Counted from the first letter of the stretch, positions 1-6,789 are shown. The stretch: DNA of 10,174 nucleotides from Flavobacterium sp. (GCA_003449615.1 DMHA01000085.1:1-10174); one strand, 5' to 3'. The notes: generated by a model not told the origin, from the letters alone. Numbers and translations: made by a program.

Positions 1-86
1 TTGCTTTTTGTCATGTACTTAAGCAAAAAAGTTAAAATAAATTAATTAATTCAATGTTTTTATTTTACTTTTGACTTTATGTAAAA

Positions 87-132
87 ATATGATAAATATC
101 ATATACTGGAGTTTACCTATATATTACATTTG
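87..132 (+). promoter_or_regulatory. Crp/Fnr-type operator and -7 element for the ccoS-ccoNOQP operon
   Basis: A dyad at 87-104 has 7-base perfect arms (ATATGAT and ATCATAT) around AAAT. Its core TGAT-N4-ATCA (90-101) matches the inner part of the FNR consensus TTGAT-N4-ATCAA. Downstream, 125-132 reads TACATTTG, a full match to the Bacteroidota -7 element TAnnTTTG. No convincing -33 TTG lies about 19 bases upstream of it. The dyad centre (95.5) is 29.5 bases before the -7 start. If transcription starts near 137, the dyad sits around -41, the class II activator position, which would explain the missing -33 element. FNR-family control of cbb3 oxidases by low oxygen is well known; the identity of the regulator here is inference. 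Confidence 0.68.
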
Positions 133-150
133 TTAAATCAAATAATTTTT

Positions 151-348
151 ATGAGTGTCATTTATATTTTAATTTCTGTCAGTATTGTCATTGCCATTTT
201 TTTCTTTGTTGCTTTTATAAGAGCTGTGAAGACAGGTCAATATGATGATGATTATACCCCTTCTGTTCGAATGCTTTTTGACGATGAACTTGTCAAAAAT
301 ATAAGCGATGAACACCCTCTGAACGCTGAAAATAGTGCCAAACTTTAA
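151..348 (+). CDS. ccoS: cbb3 oxidase maturation protein CcoS
   Basis: This encodes a 65-residue single-pass membrane protein of the CcoS/FixS family, needed in other bacteria to place haem b and copper in the CcoN subunit. It starts MSVIYILI, has one hydrophobic helix at about residues 2-22, then the family-typical SGQYDDD-like segment (here TGQYDDDYTPSVRMLFDDE). The acidic, hydrophilic tail after it is variable. A TTG codon at 130 would add seven residues, but I chose the ATG at 151: the family starts with MSV, and the TTG is the last three bases of the predicted -7 element, so it would lie upstream of the transcript. It is first in the operon, 29 bases before ccoNO. The P-type copper ATPase gene ccoI often precedes ccoS but is not visible in this window. 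Confidence 0.93.
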   Translation: MSVIYILISVSIVIAIFFFVAFIRAVKTGQYDDDYTPSVRMLFDDELVKNISDEHPLNAENSAKL

Positions 349-377
349 ATTTTTAAACCAATTAATAATTATTTTTT

Positions 378-2555
378 ATGGAAATGCAACAGTTTTATTA
401 TGACAACAAAATTGTAAAATATTTCATTTACGCGACCATCCTTTTTGGAGTTGTGGCAATGTCTGTGGGGCTCTTGGAAGCCTTCTTTTATCTTTTTCCA
501 AATTTAACTGACGGGATTTCGTGGTTGAGTTATGGCAGATTGAGACCTTTACACACCAATGCGGCAATTTTTGCTTTTGTTGGAAATGCTTTTTTTGCTG
601 GAATGTATTATTCTATGCAACGTTTGCTAAAAGCAAGAATGTTCAGTGATTTTCTGAGTTATTTCCATTTTTGGACTTGGCAAGGCATTATTGCCGCAGC
701 AGCAATTACTTTACCTTTAGGGTATAGTTCTTCACACGAATACGCTGAGTTAGAATGGCCAATAGATATTGCGATTACATTGTCTTGGGTGGCTATGGGT
801 ATCAATATGATTGGGACTATGATAAAAAGGAGAGAGCGTCATCTCTATGTTGCAATATGGTTTTATTTGTCAACTTTTGTTACTGTCGCTGTTTTGCATA
901 TTTTTAATAATTTAGAATTACCAGTTTCTGCTTTTAAAAGTTACACGATATATGCGGGGGTTCAAGATGCCTTGGTGCAATGGTGGTATGGGCACAATGC
1001 GGTTGCATTTTTCTTGACTACACCCTATTTAGGATTAATGTATTATTTCGTACCCAAAGCTGCTAATCGTCCTGTTTACTCTTACAGACTTTCAATTGTT
1101 CACTTTTGGTCGTTAATATTCATATACATTTGGGCTGGACCTCACCATTTATTGTACTCCGCTTTACCCACTTGGGCACAAAATTTAGGTGTTGTATTCT
1201 CTGTAATGTTAATTGCTCCATCTTGGGGAGGTATGATCAATGGCTTATTGACTTTGAGAGGCGTTTGGGACAAAGTTCGTGAAGAACCAGTTTTGAAATT
1301 CTTCGTTGTAGCCATTACCGGTTATGGAATGTCCACGTTTGAAGGTCCAATGTTGTCTCTTAAAAATGTAAACGCCATAGCACATTACACTGACTGGATT
1401 GTTGCTCACGTTCACGTTGGAGCTTTAGCTTGGAACGGATTTATGGCATTTGGTATGATTTATTGGTTGATACCCAGAATGACTAAAACGACTTTGTTTT
1501 CTACTAAATTAGCCAATTTCCATTTCTGGATTGGAACTTTAGGAATTATACTTTATACGCTTCCAATGTATGTTGCAGGATTTCTACAAGCTTCTATGTG
1601 GAAACAATTCAATCCAGACGGAACATTAACTTATGGTAACTTCCTTGAAACAGTAACTCAAATTATGCCGATGTATTGGATGAGAGCTATTGGTGGAACA
1701 TTGTACTTAACGGGAATGTTGACTTTGGTTTATAACATTATCCAAACCGTAAGAGCAGGTTCTTCAATTGAAGATGAAATGGCTGAAGCACCCGAATTAC
1801 AAAAAATTACCGCTGGAAGAATTAAAGGAGAAAAATTTCACCCTTGGTTAGAGAGAAAACCTATTCAGTTAACCATTTTAGCTGTAGTAGCTATTCTAAT
1901 TGGAGGAATTATAGAAATTGTTCCAACCATTATGATAAAATCAAATATTCCTACAATTGCTAGTGTAAAACCCTATTCGCCACTAGAATTACAAGGTCGT
2001 GATTTGTACATTCGTGAAGGATGTGTGGGTTGTCATTCACAATCAGTTCGTCCTTTCCGTAGTGAAGTGGAACGTTACGGGCCACAAGCTAAAGCTGGAG
2101 AATTTGTTTATGATCACCCATTCCTTTGGGGTTCTAAACGTACTGGTCCGGATTTATTGCGTGTAGGTGGAAAATACAATGACAACTGGCATTTCAATCA
2201 CTTTTGGAGTCCTCAAAGTATCTCTGCCGGTTCCATTATGCCAGGTTACAAATGGTTGTTCGATAATGAAGCAATGGATAATGCTACACTCCAAAAGAAA
2301 ATGCAAGTTATGGCTACTCTTGGAGTTCCTTACACAGAAGCACAAATTGCTAATGCTGAAAAGGATTTGAGAGCTCAAGCTGTTAAAATTGAAGAAAGCT
2401 TGAAAAATGACCCTGACTTTGTAAAAAGTTATGACAACAGTAAGAAAAAAGCAGAAGCTAGAGGAGAGAAATTTGTTCCTATGAACGAAAGAGAAATAGT
2501 AGCTTTAATTGCTTATATGCAAAGATTAGGAACAGATATTAAGGTGAAAAAATAA
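378..2555 (+). CDS. ccoNO: cbb3-type cytochrome c oxidase, fused CcoN-CcoO subunits I/II
   Basis: This 725-residue inner-membrane protein joins the catalytic subunit CcoN (about residues 1-460, many membrane helices) to the cytochrome c subunit CcoO (about 487-725, one anchor helix near 497-520). CcoN reduces O2 to water and pumps protons. Visible ligands, placed by similarity to the Pseudomonas stutzeri enzyme, are H59 and H346 for low-spin haem b, H344 for haem b3, and H206, H256 and H257 for CuB; Y250 would be the His-crosslinked tyrosine. The CcoO part has one haem c site, CVGCH at 549-553, with M621 (IMPGY) as the likely axial ligand. The fusion is a known Bacteroidota arrangement and the frame is unbroken. 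A possible internal start at codon 3 would change little. It lies 29 bases after ccoS and 8 before ccoQ, so it is in the same operon. Confidence 0.97.
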   Translation: MEMQQFYYDNKIVKYFIYATILFGVVAMSVGLLEAFFYLFPNLTDGISWLSYGRLRPLHTNAAIFAFVGNAFFAGMYYSMQRLLKARMFSDFLSYFHFWTWQGIIAAAAITLPLGYSSSHEYAELEWPIDIAITLSWVAMGINMIGTMIKRRERHLYVAIWFYLSTFVTVAVLHIFNNLELPVSAFKSYTIYAGVQDALVQWWYGHNAVAFFLTTPYLGLMYYFVPKAANRPVYSYRLSIVHFWSLIFIYIWAGPHHLLYSALPTWAQNLGVVFSVMLIAPSWGGMINGLLTLRGVWDKVREEPVLKFFVVAITGYGMSTFEGPMLSLKNVNAIAHYTDWIVAHVHVGALAWNGFMAFGMIYWLIPRMTKTTLFSTKLANFHFWIGTLGIILYTLPMYVAGFLQASMWKQFNPDGTLTYGNFLETVTQIMPMYWMRAIGGTLYLTGMLTLVYNIIQTVRAGSSIEDEMAEAPELQKITAGRIKGEKFHPWLERKPIQLTILAVVAILIGGIIEIVPTIMIKSNIPTIASVKPYSPLELQGRDLYIREGCVGCHSQSVRPFRSEVERYGPQAKAGEFVYDHPFLWGSKRTGPDLLRVGGKYNDNWHFNHFWSPQSISAGSIMPGYKWLFDNEAMDNATLQKKMQVMATLGVPYTEAQIANAEKDLRAQAVKIEESLKNDPDFVKSYDNSKKKAEARGEKFVPMNEREIVALIAYMQRLGTDIKVKK

Positions 2556-2563
2556 AAGTAATT

Positions 2564-2743
2564 ATGTTCGAACAGATAAAACACAATATGGAGACTATCT
2601 CAGGAGTTGAGATATTTCCGATACTTTCATTACTAATCTTTTTTGCCTTTTTCGTAGGACTTGGTATATGGGTTTTTTCATATAAGAAAGAAAAGATTAC
2701 CGAAATGAGCCAAATTCCATTAAATGACGACCAAACCAAATAA
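2564..2743 (+). CDS. ccoQ: small CcoQ-like subunit of cbb3 oxidase
   Basis: A 59-residue ORF starts with ATG only 8 bases after the ccoNO stop. The protein begins MFEQIKHNMETISG, has one hydrophobic helix at about residues 17-38 (FPILSLLIFFAFFVGLGIW), then a charged tail with YKKEKITEMSQIPLNDD. One helix followed by a short cytoplasmic tail, between ccoNO and ccoP, is the size, topology and position of CcoQ/FixQ. That family stabilises the interaction of CcoP with the CcoNO core. Sequence conservation in the family is low, so the call rests mainly on position and topology. A second in-frame ATG at codon 9 would remove the leader only. A 70-base spacer containing a hairpin repeat separates it from ccoP. 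Confidence 0.85.
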   Translation: MFEQIKHNMETISGVEIFPILSLLIFFAFFVGLGIWVFSYKKEKITEMSQIPLNDDQTK

Positions 2744-2757
2744 ATAATAATCAATCC

Positions 2758-2797
2758 AGCTTCGACTCTTTCTCTTTTGGAAAGTGTCGGGGTGAGG
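2758..2797 (+). repeat. GC-rich hairpin repeat between ccoQ and ccoP
   Basis: The ccoQ-ccoP spacer holds a relatively GC-rich 40-base segment unlike its AT-rich surroundings. Bases 2763-2789 fold into a hairpin: 2763-2772 pairs with 2780-2789 apart from one T-T mismatch at 2767/2785, around the loop at 2773-2779. The 3' end reads GGGGTGAGG. I recall similar sequences (reverse strand CCTCACCCC, then a C/T-rich stem reading as LTPTLSKRE) dispersed between genes in many Flavobacterium genomes, but have not checked. No U-run follows, so it is probably not an efficient terminator. It could stabilise the ccoNOQ transcript or lower ccoP read-through. Confidence 0.6.
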
Positions 2798-2813
2798 AAA
2801 AAACCGATATAAA

Positions 2814-3749
2814 ATGAAAAAATTAATCCCACCATACTTAAGAGTTCTTGTTGTTTTCTTCTCAGTTTTTGCTGCGATGGAATATTTCATCGATTCTGGG
2901 GACAAACCAGCATTTATAAAATTCCCTATGGTTGCCCTATTTTTATTAGTATTCCTTTTCTTGTTGATAGCAATTGAAGTTACAATAAATGCTGTAGATA
3001 CTATAACCTATCACTTACTAAATGACGAGCAAAAAGCCAAATTGGATGAAATAAAAGATTTTGGTTTTACAGATAGCGCTATATACAAGAGTGTTACAAA
3101 ATTCTTGATCAAACCAAAGCAAGTTGAAGATGAAGGACAACTATTGTTAGACCACGACTATGATGGCATCAAAGAATTAGATAACAATTTGCCACCTTGG
3201 TGGGTCTATTTGTTTTATGCTTGTATCATTTTTGCCGTTATATATTTAGTTCGTTTTGAAATAATGGGTGCCGATAATCAAGAAATGGAATTGAAAAAAG
3301 AAATGGCTCAAGCCCAAATTGATATTGCAGAATATAAAAAAACAGCTCCAGATTTAATGGATGAAAACACCGTTACTTTATTGACAGATGCTGCAGATTT
3401 AGCCGCTGGAAAAGCTATTTTTACCGCCAATTGTGTGGCTTGTCACAGAGCGGATGCAGGTGGACAAATTGGACCAAACTTAACCGATGATCAATGGATT
3501 TTGGGTGGAGGAATCAAAAATGTATTCCACACTCTTATGAATGGCGGACGAGATGGAAAAGGAATGATTTCCTGGAAAGGAACTTTGAAACCGAAACAAA
3601 TGCAGGAAGTTGCCAGTTATGTATTATCTTTAAAAGGTTCAAATCCAAAAGATCCTAAAGCTCCAGAAGGAGAAGTTTGGGTAGATCCAACTGCTACAAA
3701 AACTGCCACAGCTGCTTCTGTCGCAACAGATACTACAAAGGTAAAATAA
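2814..3749 (+). CDS. ccoP: cbb3-type cytochrome c oxidase monoheme subunit CcoP
   Basis: This 311-residue membrane-anchored cytochrome c passes electrons to the CcoNO core. It has hydrophobic segments at about 8-25 and 35-60 and a further anchor at about 129-147, just after the CcoP hallmark region DHDYDGIKELDNNLPPWW (113-130). The C-terminal cytochrome c domain (about 190-275) has one haem site, CVACH at 207-211, with M251 (GMISW) as the probable axial ligand. Proteobacterial CcoP has two CxxCH motifs; only one is present here, as I recall for Bacteroidota homologues, and the extra N-terminal helix pair replaces the usual short N-terminus. A Thr/Ala-rich tail (about 291-311) follows the domain and looks like low-complexity linker. 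It is last in the first transcription unit, with a terminator 26 bases downstream. Confidence 0.95.
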   Translation: MKKLIPPYLRVLVVFFSVFAAMEYFIDSGDKPAFIKFPMVALFLLVFLFLLIAIEVTINAVDTITYHLLNDEQKAKLDEIKDFGFTDSAIYKSVTKFLIKPKQVEDEGQLLLDHDYDGIKELDNNLPPWWVYLFYACIIFAVIYLVRFEIMGADNQEMELKKEMAQAQIDIAEYKKTAPDLMDENTVTLLTDAADLAAGKAIFTANCVACHRADAGGQIGPNLTDDQWILGGGIKNVFHTLMNGGRDGKGMISWKGTLKPKQMQEVASYVLSLKGSNPKDPKAPEGEVWVDPTATKTATAASVATDTTKVK

Positions 3750-3775
3750 TATTAATAGATGAATTTAAAGTTAAC

Positions 3776-3808
3776 AGATCCTGAATTATTTCAGGATTTG
3801 TTTTTTTT
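3776..3808 (+). terminator. Rho-independent terminator after ccoP
   Basis: Bases 3778-3785 (ATCCTGAA) pair perfectly with 3790-3797 (TTCAGGAT) around a TTAT loop, extended by G-U and A-T pairs at 3777/3798 and 3776/3799. The stem is followed by TTG and eight T residues (3801-3808). This is a standard intrinsic terminator and ends the ccoSNOQP unit. ccoG therefore probably needs its own promoter. Confidence 0.9.
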
Positions 3809-3919
3809 ATCATTATTTAGAAATATTTAAACGCATCAAAATAGGTATTTTGCCAAAAAGGAATAATCATTTATTAAATCTGAAATATTATTACTAAAAT
3901 ATATAAAAAATTTCACTAA
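3809..3919. other. non-coding spacer upstream of ccoG with a near-perfect palindrome
   Basis: This is part of the 240-base gap between ccoP and ccoG. It is strongly AT-rich and has no credible gene. The one clear structure is a 16-base inverted repeat at 3837-3852 (CAAAATA-GG-TATTTTG, perfect 7-base arms), which is operator-like in size. It lies about 80 bases upstream of the Crp/Fnr-like dyad. Nothing else is recognisable. Confidence 0.45.
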
Positions 3920-3964
3920 TGTAACATAAGTTTCAAATCAAATGAATTCAAAACTTTAATTTTA
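3920..3964 (+). promoter_or_regulatory. putative Crp/Fnr-type operator and promoter for ccoGH
   Basis: A dyad at 3920-3935 reads TGTAAC-ATAA-GTTTCA: two 6-base half-sites with one mismatch and a 4-base spacer. This is the format of a Crp/Fnr-family site, but with a GTAAC-type half-site instead of the TGAT type before ccoS. A -7-like element, TAATTTTA (3957-3964, 7 of 8 to TAnnTTTG), starts 29.5 bases after the dyad centre, the same spacing as in the ccoS promoter. A second -7-like candidate, TACTTTTA, lies at 3965-3972. No -33 TTG is apparent. The shared geometry supports activator dependence; the mismatch and the AT-rich background keep confidence moderate. Confidence 0.45.
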
Positions 3965-3989
3965 TACTTTTAAATCTAAAACTATAACA

Positions 3990-5408
3990 ATGTCAAAATT
4001 ACCAGACGAAGCTTTCAGAGATACCATCGCAACAATTGATGAAGAAGGACACAGAAAATTTATTTTCCCTAAAAAACCCTCGGGAAAATTTTACGATTAT
4101 CGAAAGTGGGTTAGTTATTTTCTACTGATTATTTTGGTTGCAAATCCTTTCTTGAAGATTAATGGCAATCAGTTTATGATGTTTAATGTCCTAGAAAGAA
4201 GATTCAATATTTTCGGATTTCCATTTTGGCCACAAGATTTTTATCTTTTCGTTATTTCGATGATTATTGGGGTTGTATTTGTGATTCTTTTTACCGTAAT
4301 CTTTGGACGTATATTTTGCGGATGGATTTGTCCACAAACCATTTTTCTCGAAATGGTATTTCGTAGGATAGAATATTGGATTGAAGGCGATAGAGGAGCT
4401 CAAATTCGTTTGGCAAAACAAGAATGGGATGGAGAAAAAATTAGAAAAAAAGCCATTAAATGGTTTATATTTTTAATCATTTCCTTTTTTATTGCCAATA
4501 TTTTTCTGGCCTATCTCATAAGCAGTGACGAATTGCTTAAAATGATTTACGAAGGTCCAGAAAATCATGTCAGTACTTTAATTTCATTGTTTATCTTTAC
4601 TGGAGTTTTCTATTTTATTTTTGCGTGGTTCAGAGAACAAGTTTGTATTATTGCTTGCCCTTACGGAAGATTGCAAGGCGTTTTATTGGATAACAAATCC
4701 ATAAATGTTGCTTATGATTTTGTTCGTGGCGAAAAACAAACTGGTCGAGCCAAATTCAATAAACAAGAAGATAGAGAAGCCTCTGGAAAGGGCGATTGTA
4801 TTGATTGTAAACAATGTGTACACGTTTGTCCAACCGGAATCGATATTCGAAACGGAACTCAGTTAGAATGTGTAAATTGCACTGCTTGCATCGATGAATG
4901 TGATTCGATAATGGAAAGTGTTGGCTTACCTAAAGGGCTTATTCGATATGCTTCTGAAGATGAAATCGAAAAAAATGCAAAGTTCAAATTTACAACAAGA
5001 ATGAAAGGCTATTCGGCTGTATTATTTATTTTAATTGGTGTTTTAGCTGGATTATTGTTCTTGAGAACCGATGTTGAAGCTGTTATTTTAAGATTGCCAG
5101 GGCAATTATTTCAACACAAAGGAGATAACATCAGTAATATTTATACGTTTAAAATCATCAACAAAACCAATAATGATATTAATGATATTCATTTCAAATT
5201 GGTTGGAATAAAAGGAAAATTGAATGTAGTAGGCGACCAAGATTTGAAAGTGTCCAAACAAGGAATGAAAAGTGGCACTTTGTTTATCGAAATAAATCAA
5301 TATTTATTGGAATCAGACAAAACAAAATTGGAGATTGAAGTTTTTGAGGGTAATAAAAAAATAGAAACAAGTACGACTAATTTTTTAAGTCCAAGGAGTT
5401 TTGATTAG
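3990..5408 (+). CDS. ccoG: cbb3 oxidase assembly protein CcoG, polyferredoxin-type Cu(II) reductase
   Basis: This 472-residue membrane iron-sulfur protein belongs to the CcoG/FixG/RdxA family. In Rhodobacter, CcoG reduces Cu(II) to Cu(I) for CuB-site assembly. Membrane helices lie at about 40-56, 84-106, 157-176, 195-213 and 341-358. Cysteine pairs at C110/C114 (CGWICP) and C219/C223 (CIIACP) follow or border helices, as in NapH/CcoG-like proteins. Two 4Fe-4S motifs of the bacterial ferredoxin type occupy C270, C273, C276, C280 and C294, C297, C300, C304. The C-terminal part (about 365-472) is the soluble Ig-like domain of the family. The length is normal for the family and no key residue is missing. 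It starts a second unit, separated from ccoP by a terminator, and ccoH follows after 24 bases. Confidence 0.95.
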   Translation: MSKLPDEAFRDTIATIDEEGHRKFIFPKKPSGKFYDYRKWVSYFLLIILVANPFLKINGNQFMMFNVLERRFNIFGFPFWPQDFYLFVISMIIGVVFVILFTVIFGRIFCGWICPQTIFLEMVFRRIEYWIEGDRGAQIRLAKQEWDGEKIRKKAIKWFIFLIISFFIANIFLAYLISSDELLKMIYEGPENHVSTLISLFIFTGVFYFIFAWFREQVCIIACPYGRLQGVLLDNKSINVAYDFVRGEKQTGRAKFNKQEDREASGKGDCIDCKQCVHVCPTGIDIRNGTQLECVNCTACIDECDSIMESVGLPKGLIRYASEDEIEKNAKFKFTTRMKGYSAVLFILIGVLAGLLFLRTDVEAVILRLPGQLFQHKGDNISNIYTFKIINKTNNDINDIHFKLVGIKGKLNVVGDQDLKVSKQGMKSGTLFIEINQYLLESDKTKLEIEVFEGNKKIETSTTNFLSPRSFD

Positions 5409-5432
5409 TAACATTAATATAAATAGAACAGT

Positions 5433-5882
5433 ATGAAAATTAATTGGGGAACTGGAATTGTAATTGCATTTGCAATCTTTATCACATTTATTTTATATTT
5501 TGTTTTCAGCGTGCAATCTAATTCAAAATATGATAACGAATTGGTTGTTGAAGAGTATTATAAGCACGATGCAAAATTTGGAGATGAAATGACAAGAGTT
5601 CAAAATGCTCAAGATTTACCACAAAAGCCTGAAATAATGAATACTTCGGAAGGAATTACAATAGTTTTTCCAGCCGTTTTTGATGCAAAAGGAATTAAAG
5701 GAAAAGTATCTTTTTACCGGCCATCAGACAAAAAATTTGATTTTGAAGTACCCATTTTGCTCTCTAATTCTTCATTAAAAGTGCCCAAACAAAAACTTTT
5801 AGGTGGTCGCTGGGACATTAATATGGAATGGCAGTATGAAGGGAAACTATATCTTACAAAGGAGGTTATTTATATTGAATAA
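5433..5882 (+). CDS. ccoH: cbb3 oxidase assembly protein CcoH (FixH family)
   Basis: This 149-residue protein has one N-terminal membrane helix (about residues 6-26) and an outer domain. It starts MKINWGTGIVIAF, close to the usual FixH/CcoH beginning. The segment NELVVEEYYKHDAKFGDEM (about 36-54) is the conserved family region after the helix, and the C-terminal domain is a beta-rich fold ending WDINMEWQYEGKLYLTKEVIYIE. In Rhodobacter, CcoH is needed for stable assembly and is associated with the mature enzyme. The gene lies 24 bases after ccoG and ends about 40 bases before a strong terminator. No membrane sulfite-exporter-like gene follows, although some Bacteroidota loci have one. Confidence 0.92.
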   Translation: MKINWGTGIVIAFAIFITFILYFVFSVQSNSKYDNELVVEEYYKHDAKFGDEMTRVQNAQDLPQKPEIMNTSEGITIVFPAVFDAKGIKGKVSFYRPSDKKFDFEVPILLSNSSLKVPKQKLLGGRWDINMEWQYEGKLYLTKEVIYIE

Positions 5883-5925
5883 GTATTAAGATTTAGATAT
5901 ATCAAGAAAATTTCTATAAGTTTAA

Positions 5926-5959
5926 AAGCCCCAATTCCGTTGAAATTGGGGCTTATTTT
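5926..5959. terminator. shared terminator between convergent ccoH and universal stress gene
   Basis: A perfect 11-base stem (AAGCCCCAATT at 5926-5936, AATTGGGGCTT at 5944-5954) closes a 7-base loop. Downstream on the + strand is ATTTTTATT; on the - strand the stem is followed by TTTAAAC. It ends ccoGH strongly and could also work, less well, for the convergent gene whose stop codon (5959-5961) lies right beside it. Confidence 0.9.
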
Positions 5960-6789
5960 TATTCTTGCATTGCCAAAATAGGTATGCCTAATCTATTCGA
6001 GAATTTCTGGGTTAGACTTGGTTTGAATAGTTCAACGAAAAAATTTCGTTTGTAAGTAAGCATTGCTAAAACATCAATGTCTTTAAATAACACAAAATCT
6101 AATATGGTGTCTTGCGCATCATCACTTTGAATGATAGAAAACTGAATAGGCTCGCCCGCAAATTCCTCTTCCCATTGTTTGATAGTAGAAGGCGAAACGT
6201 CTGAAATATTTGTTTTTACATACAAACATTTCACTTTAGCATTTGATTTCTTAGCAATTTTCAGTACATCTTTCAATGCTTTTTTGTCTTTAGTTCTATA
6301 TCGAGTGGTAAAACCAATGGTTTCAATTTTCTTGAATTTGGCATCCGAAGGAACGCTCAAAACAGGCACATCAACAGCAGTTAAAACATTGCCCGTGTTT
6401 GTACCTATGAAAAAAGCTTCCCAACCTGTCGCTCCCGAAGTTCCCATCACTATAAAATCTATATTCTCTTCTTTGATTGCTTTTTTAATGTTGTAAAGTA
6501 AATTTCCATCCATCAGCCTGTGGCTCATTTTAATTGTATCTAATTTTCGTTCTTCGGCAATCTTCCGAAGTTTCGGAATCTCTTCTTTAAACATATCAAA
6601 TTCTGATAATTGAAGTGAGTCAAACAGAACATTGTAATTTTCTGGAAAAAATTGATTGTCATAAACTGGCAATTCAAAAGAGTGCAATAACACGAGTTCG
6701 CCGTTTACTATTTTCGCAAACTCCAAAGCGTGAACAAAAGCATTTTCTGCTGCTTCGGAAAAATCTGTGGGAAACAAAATCTTTTTCAT
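5959..6789 (-). CDS. two-domain universal stress protein (UspA family)
   Basis: This 276-residue soluble protein holds two tandem USP domains (about 1-147 and 150-276). Domain 1 begins MKKILFPTDFSEAAENAF, the usual USP start, and has the ATP-binding motif G-x2-G-x9-G-T with G116, G119, G129 and T130. Domain 2 keeps the general layout but lacks these glycines (TYKRNFFVELFKPSLTQ region, about 245-261), so only domain 1 is likely to bind ATP. An upstream in-frame ATG at 6819 would add ten residues; I chose 6789 because it gives the family N-terminus directly. The specific stress it answers to is unknown. It is convergent with ccoH. Hypoxia-induced USPs are known elsewhere, but I see no clear Fnr site in front of this gene. 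Confidence 0.9.
   Translation of the reverse strand: MKKILFPTDFSEAAENAFVHALEFAKIVNGELVLLHSFELPVYDNQFFPENYNVLFDSLQLSEFDMFKEEIPKLRKIAEERKLDTIKMSHRLMDGNLLYNIKKAIKEENIDFIVMGTSGATGWEAFFIGTNTGNVLTAVDVPVLSVPSDAKFKKIETIGFTTRYRTKDKKALKDVLKIAKKSNAKVKCLYVKTNISDVSPSTIKQWEEEFAGEPIQFSIIQSDDAQDTILDFVLFKDIDVLAMLTYKRNFFVELFKPSLTQKFSNRLGIPILAMQE

Noticed and set aside
1..14. Minus-strand ATG at 14-12 reading MTKS to the edge, a possible divergent gene start
   Set aside because: Only four codons are visible and no promoter supports it.
1..45. Open frame from the window edge reading LLFVMYLSKKVKIN then TAA, a possible 3' end of an upstream gene such as ccoI
   Set aside because: Fourteen residues are too few to identify a gene, and I do not recognise a copper ATPase C-terminus in them.
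130..150. TTG start adding seven residues to CcoS
   Set aside because: It overlaps the -7 element and the family begins at the ATG at 151.
2154..2378. Open frames on both strands inside the ccoO part
   Set aside because: They are shadows of the well-supported ccoNO frame and show no family features.
2539..2905. Minus-strand frames of 98 and 61 codons across ccoQ, the hairpin repeat and ccoP
   Set aside because: They lie antisense to ccoQ and ccoP, and the LTPTLSKRE stretch comes from the repeat.
3759..3830. Small + strand ORF of 23 codons (MNLKLTDPELFQDLFF...) after ccoP
   Set aside because: It spans the terminator hairpin and its T-run, which explains the sequence fully.
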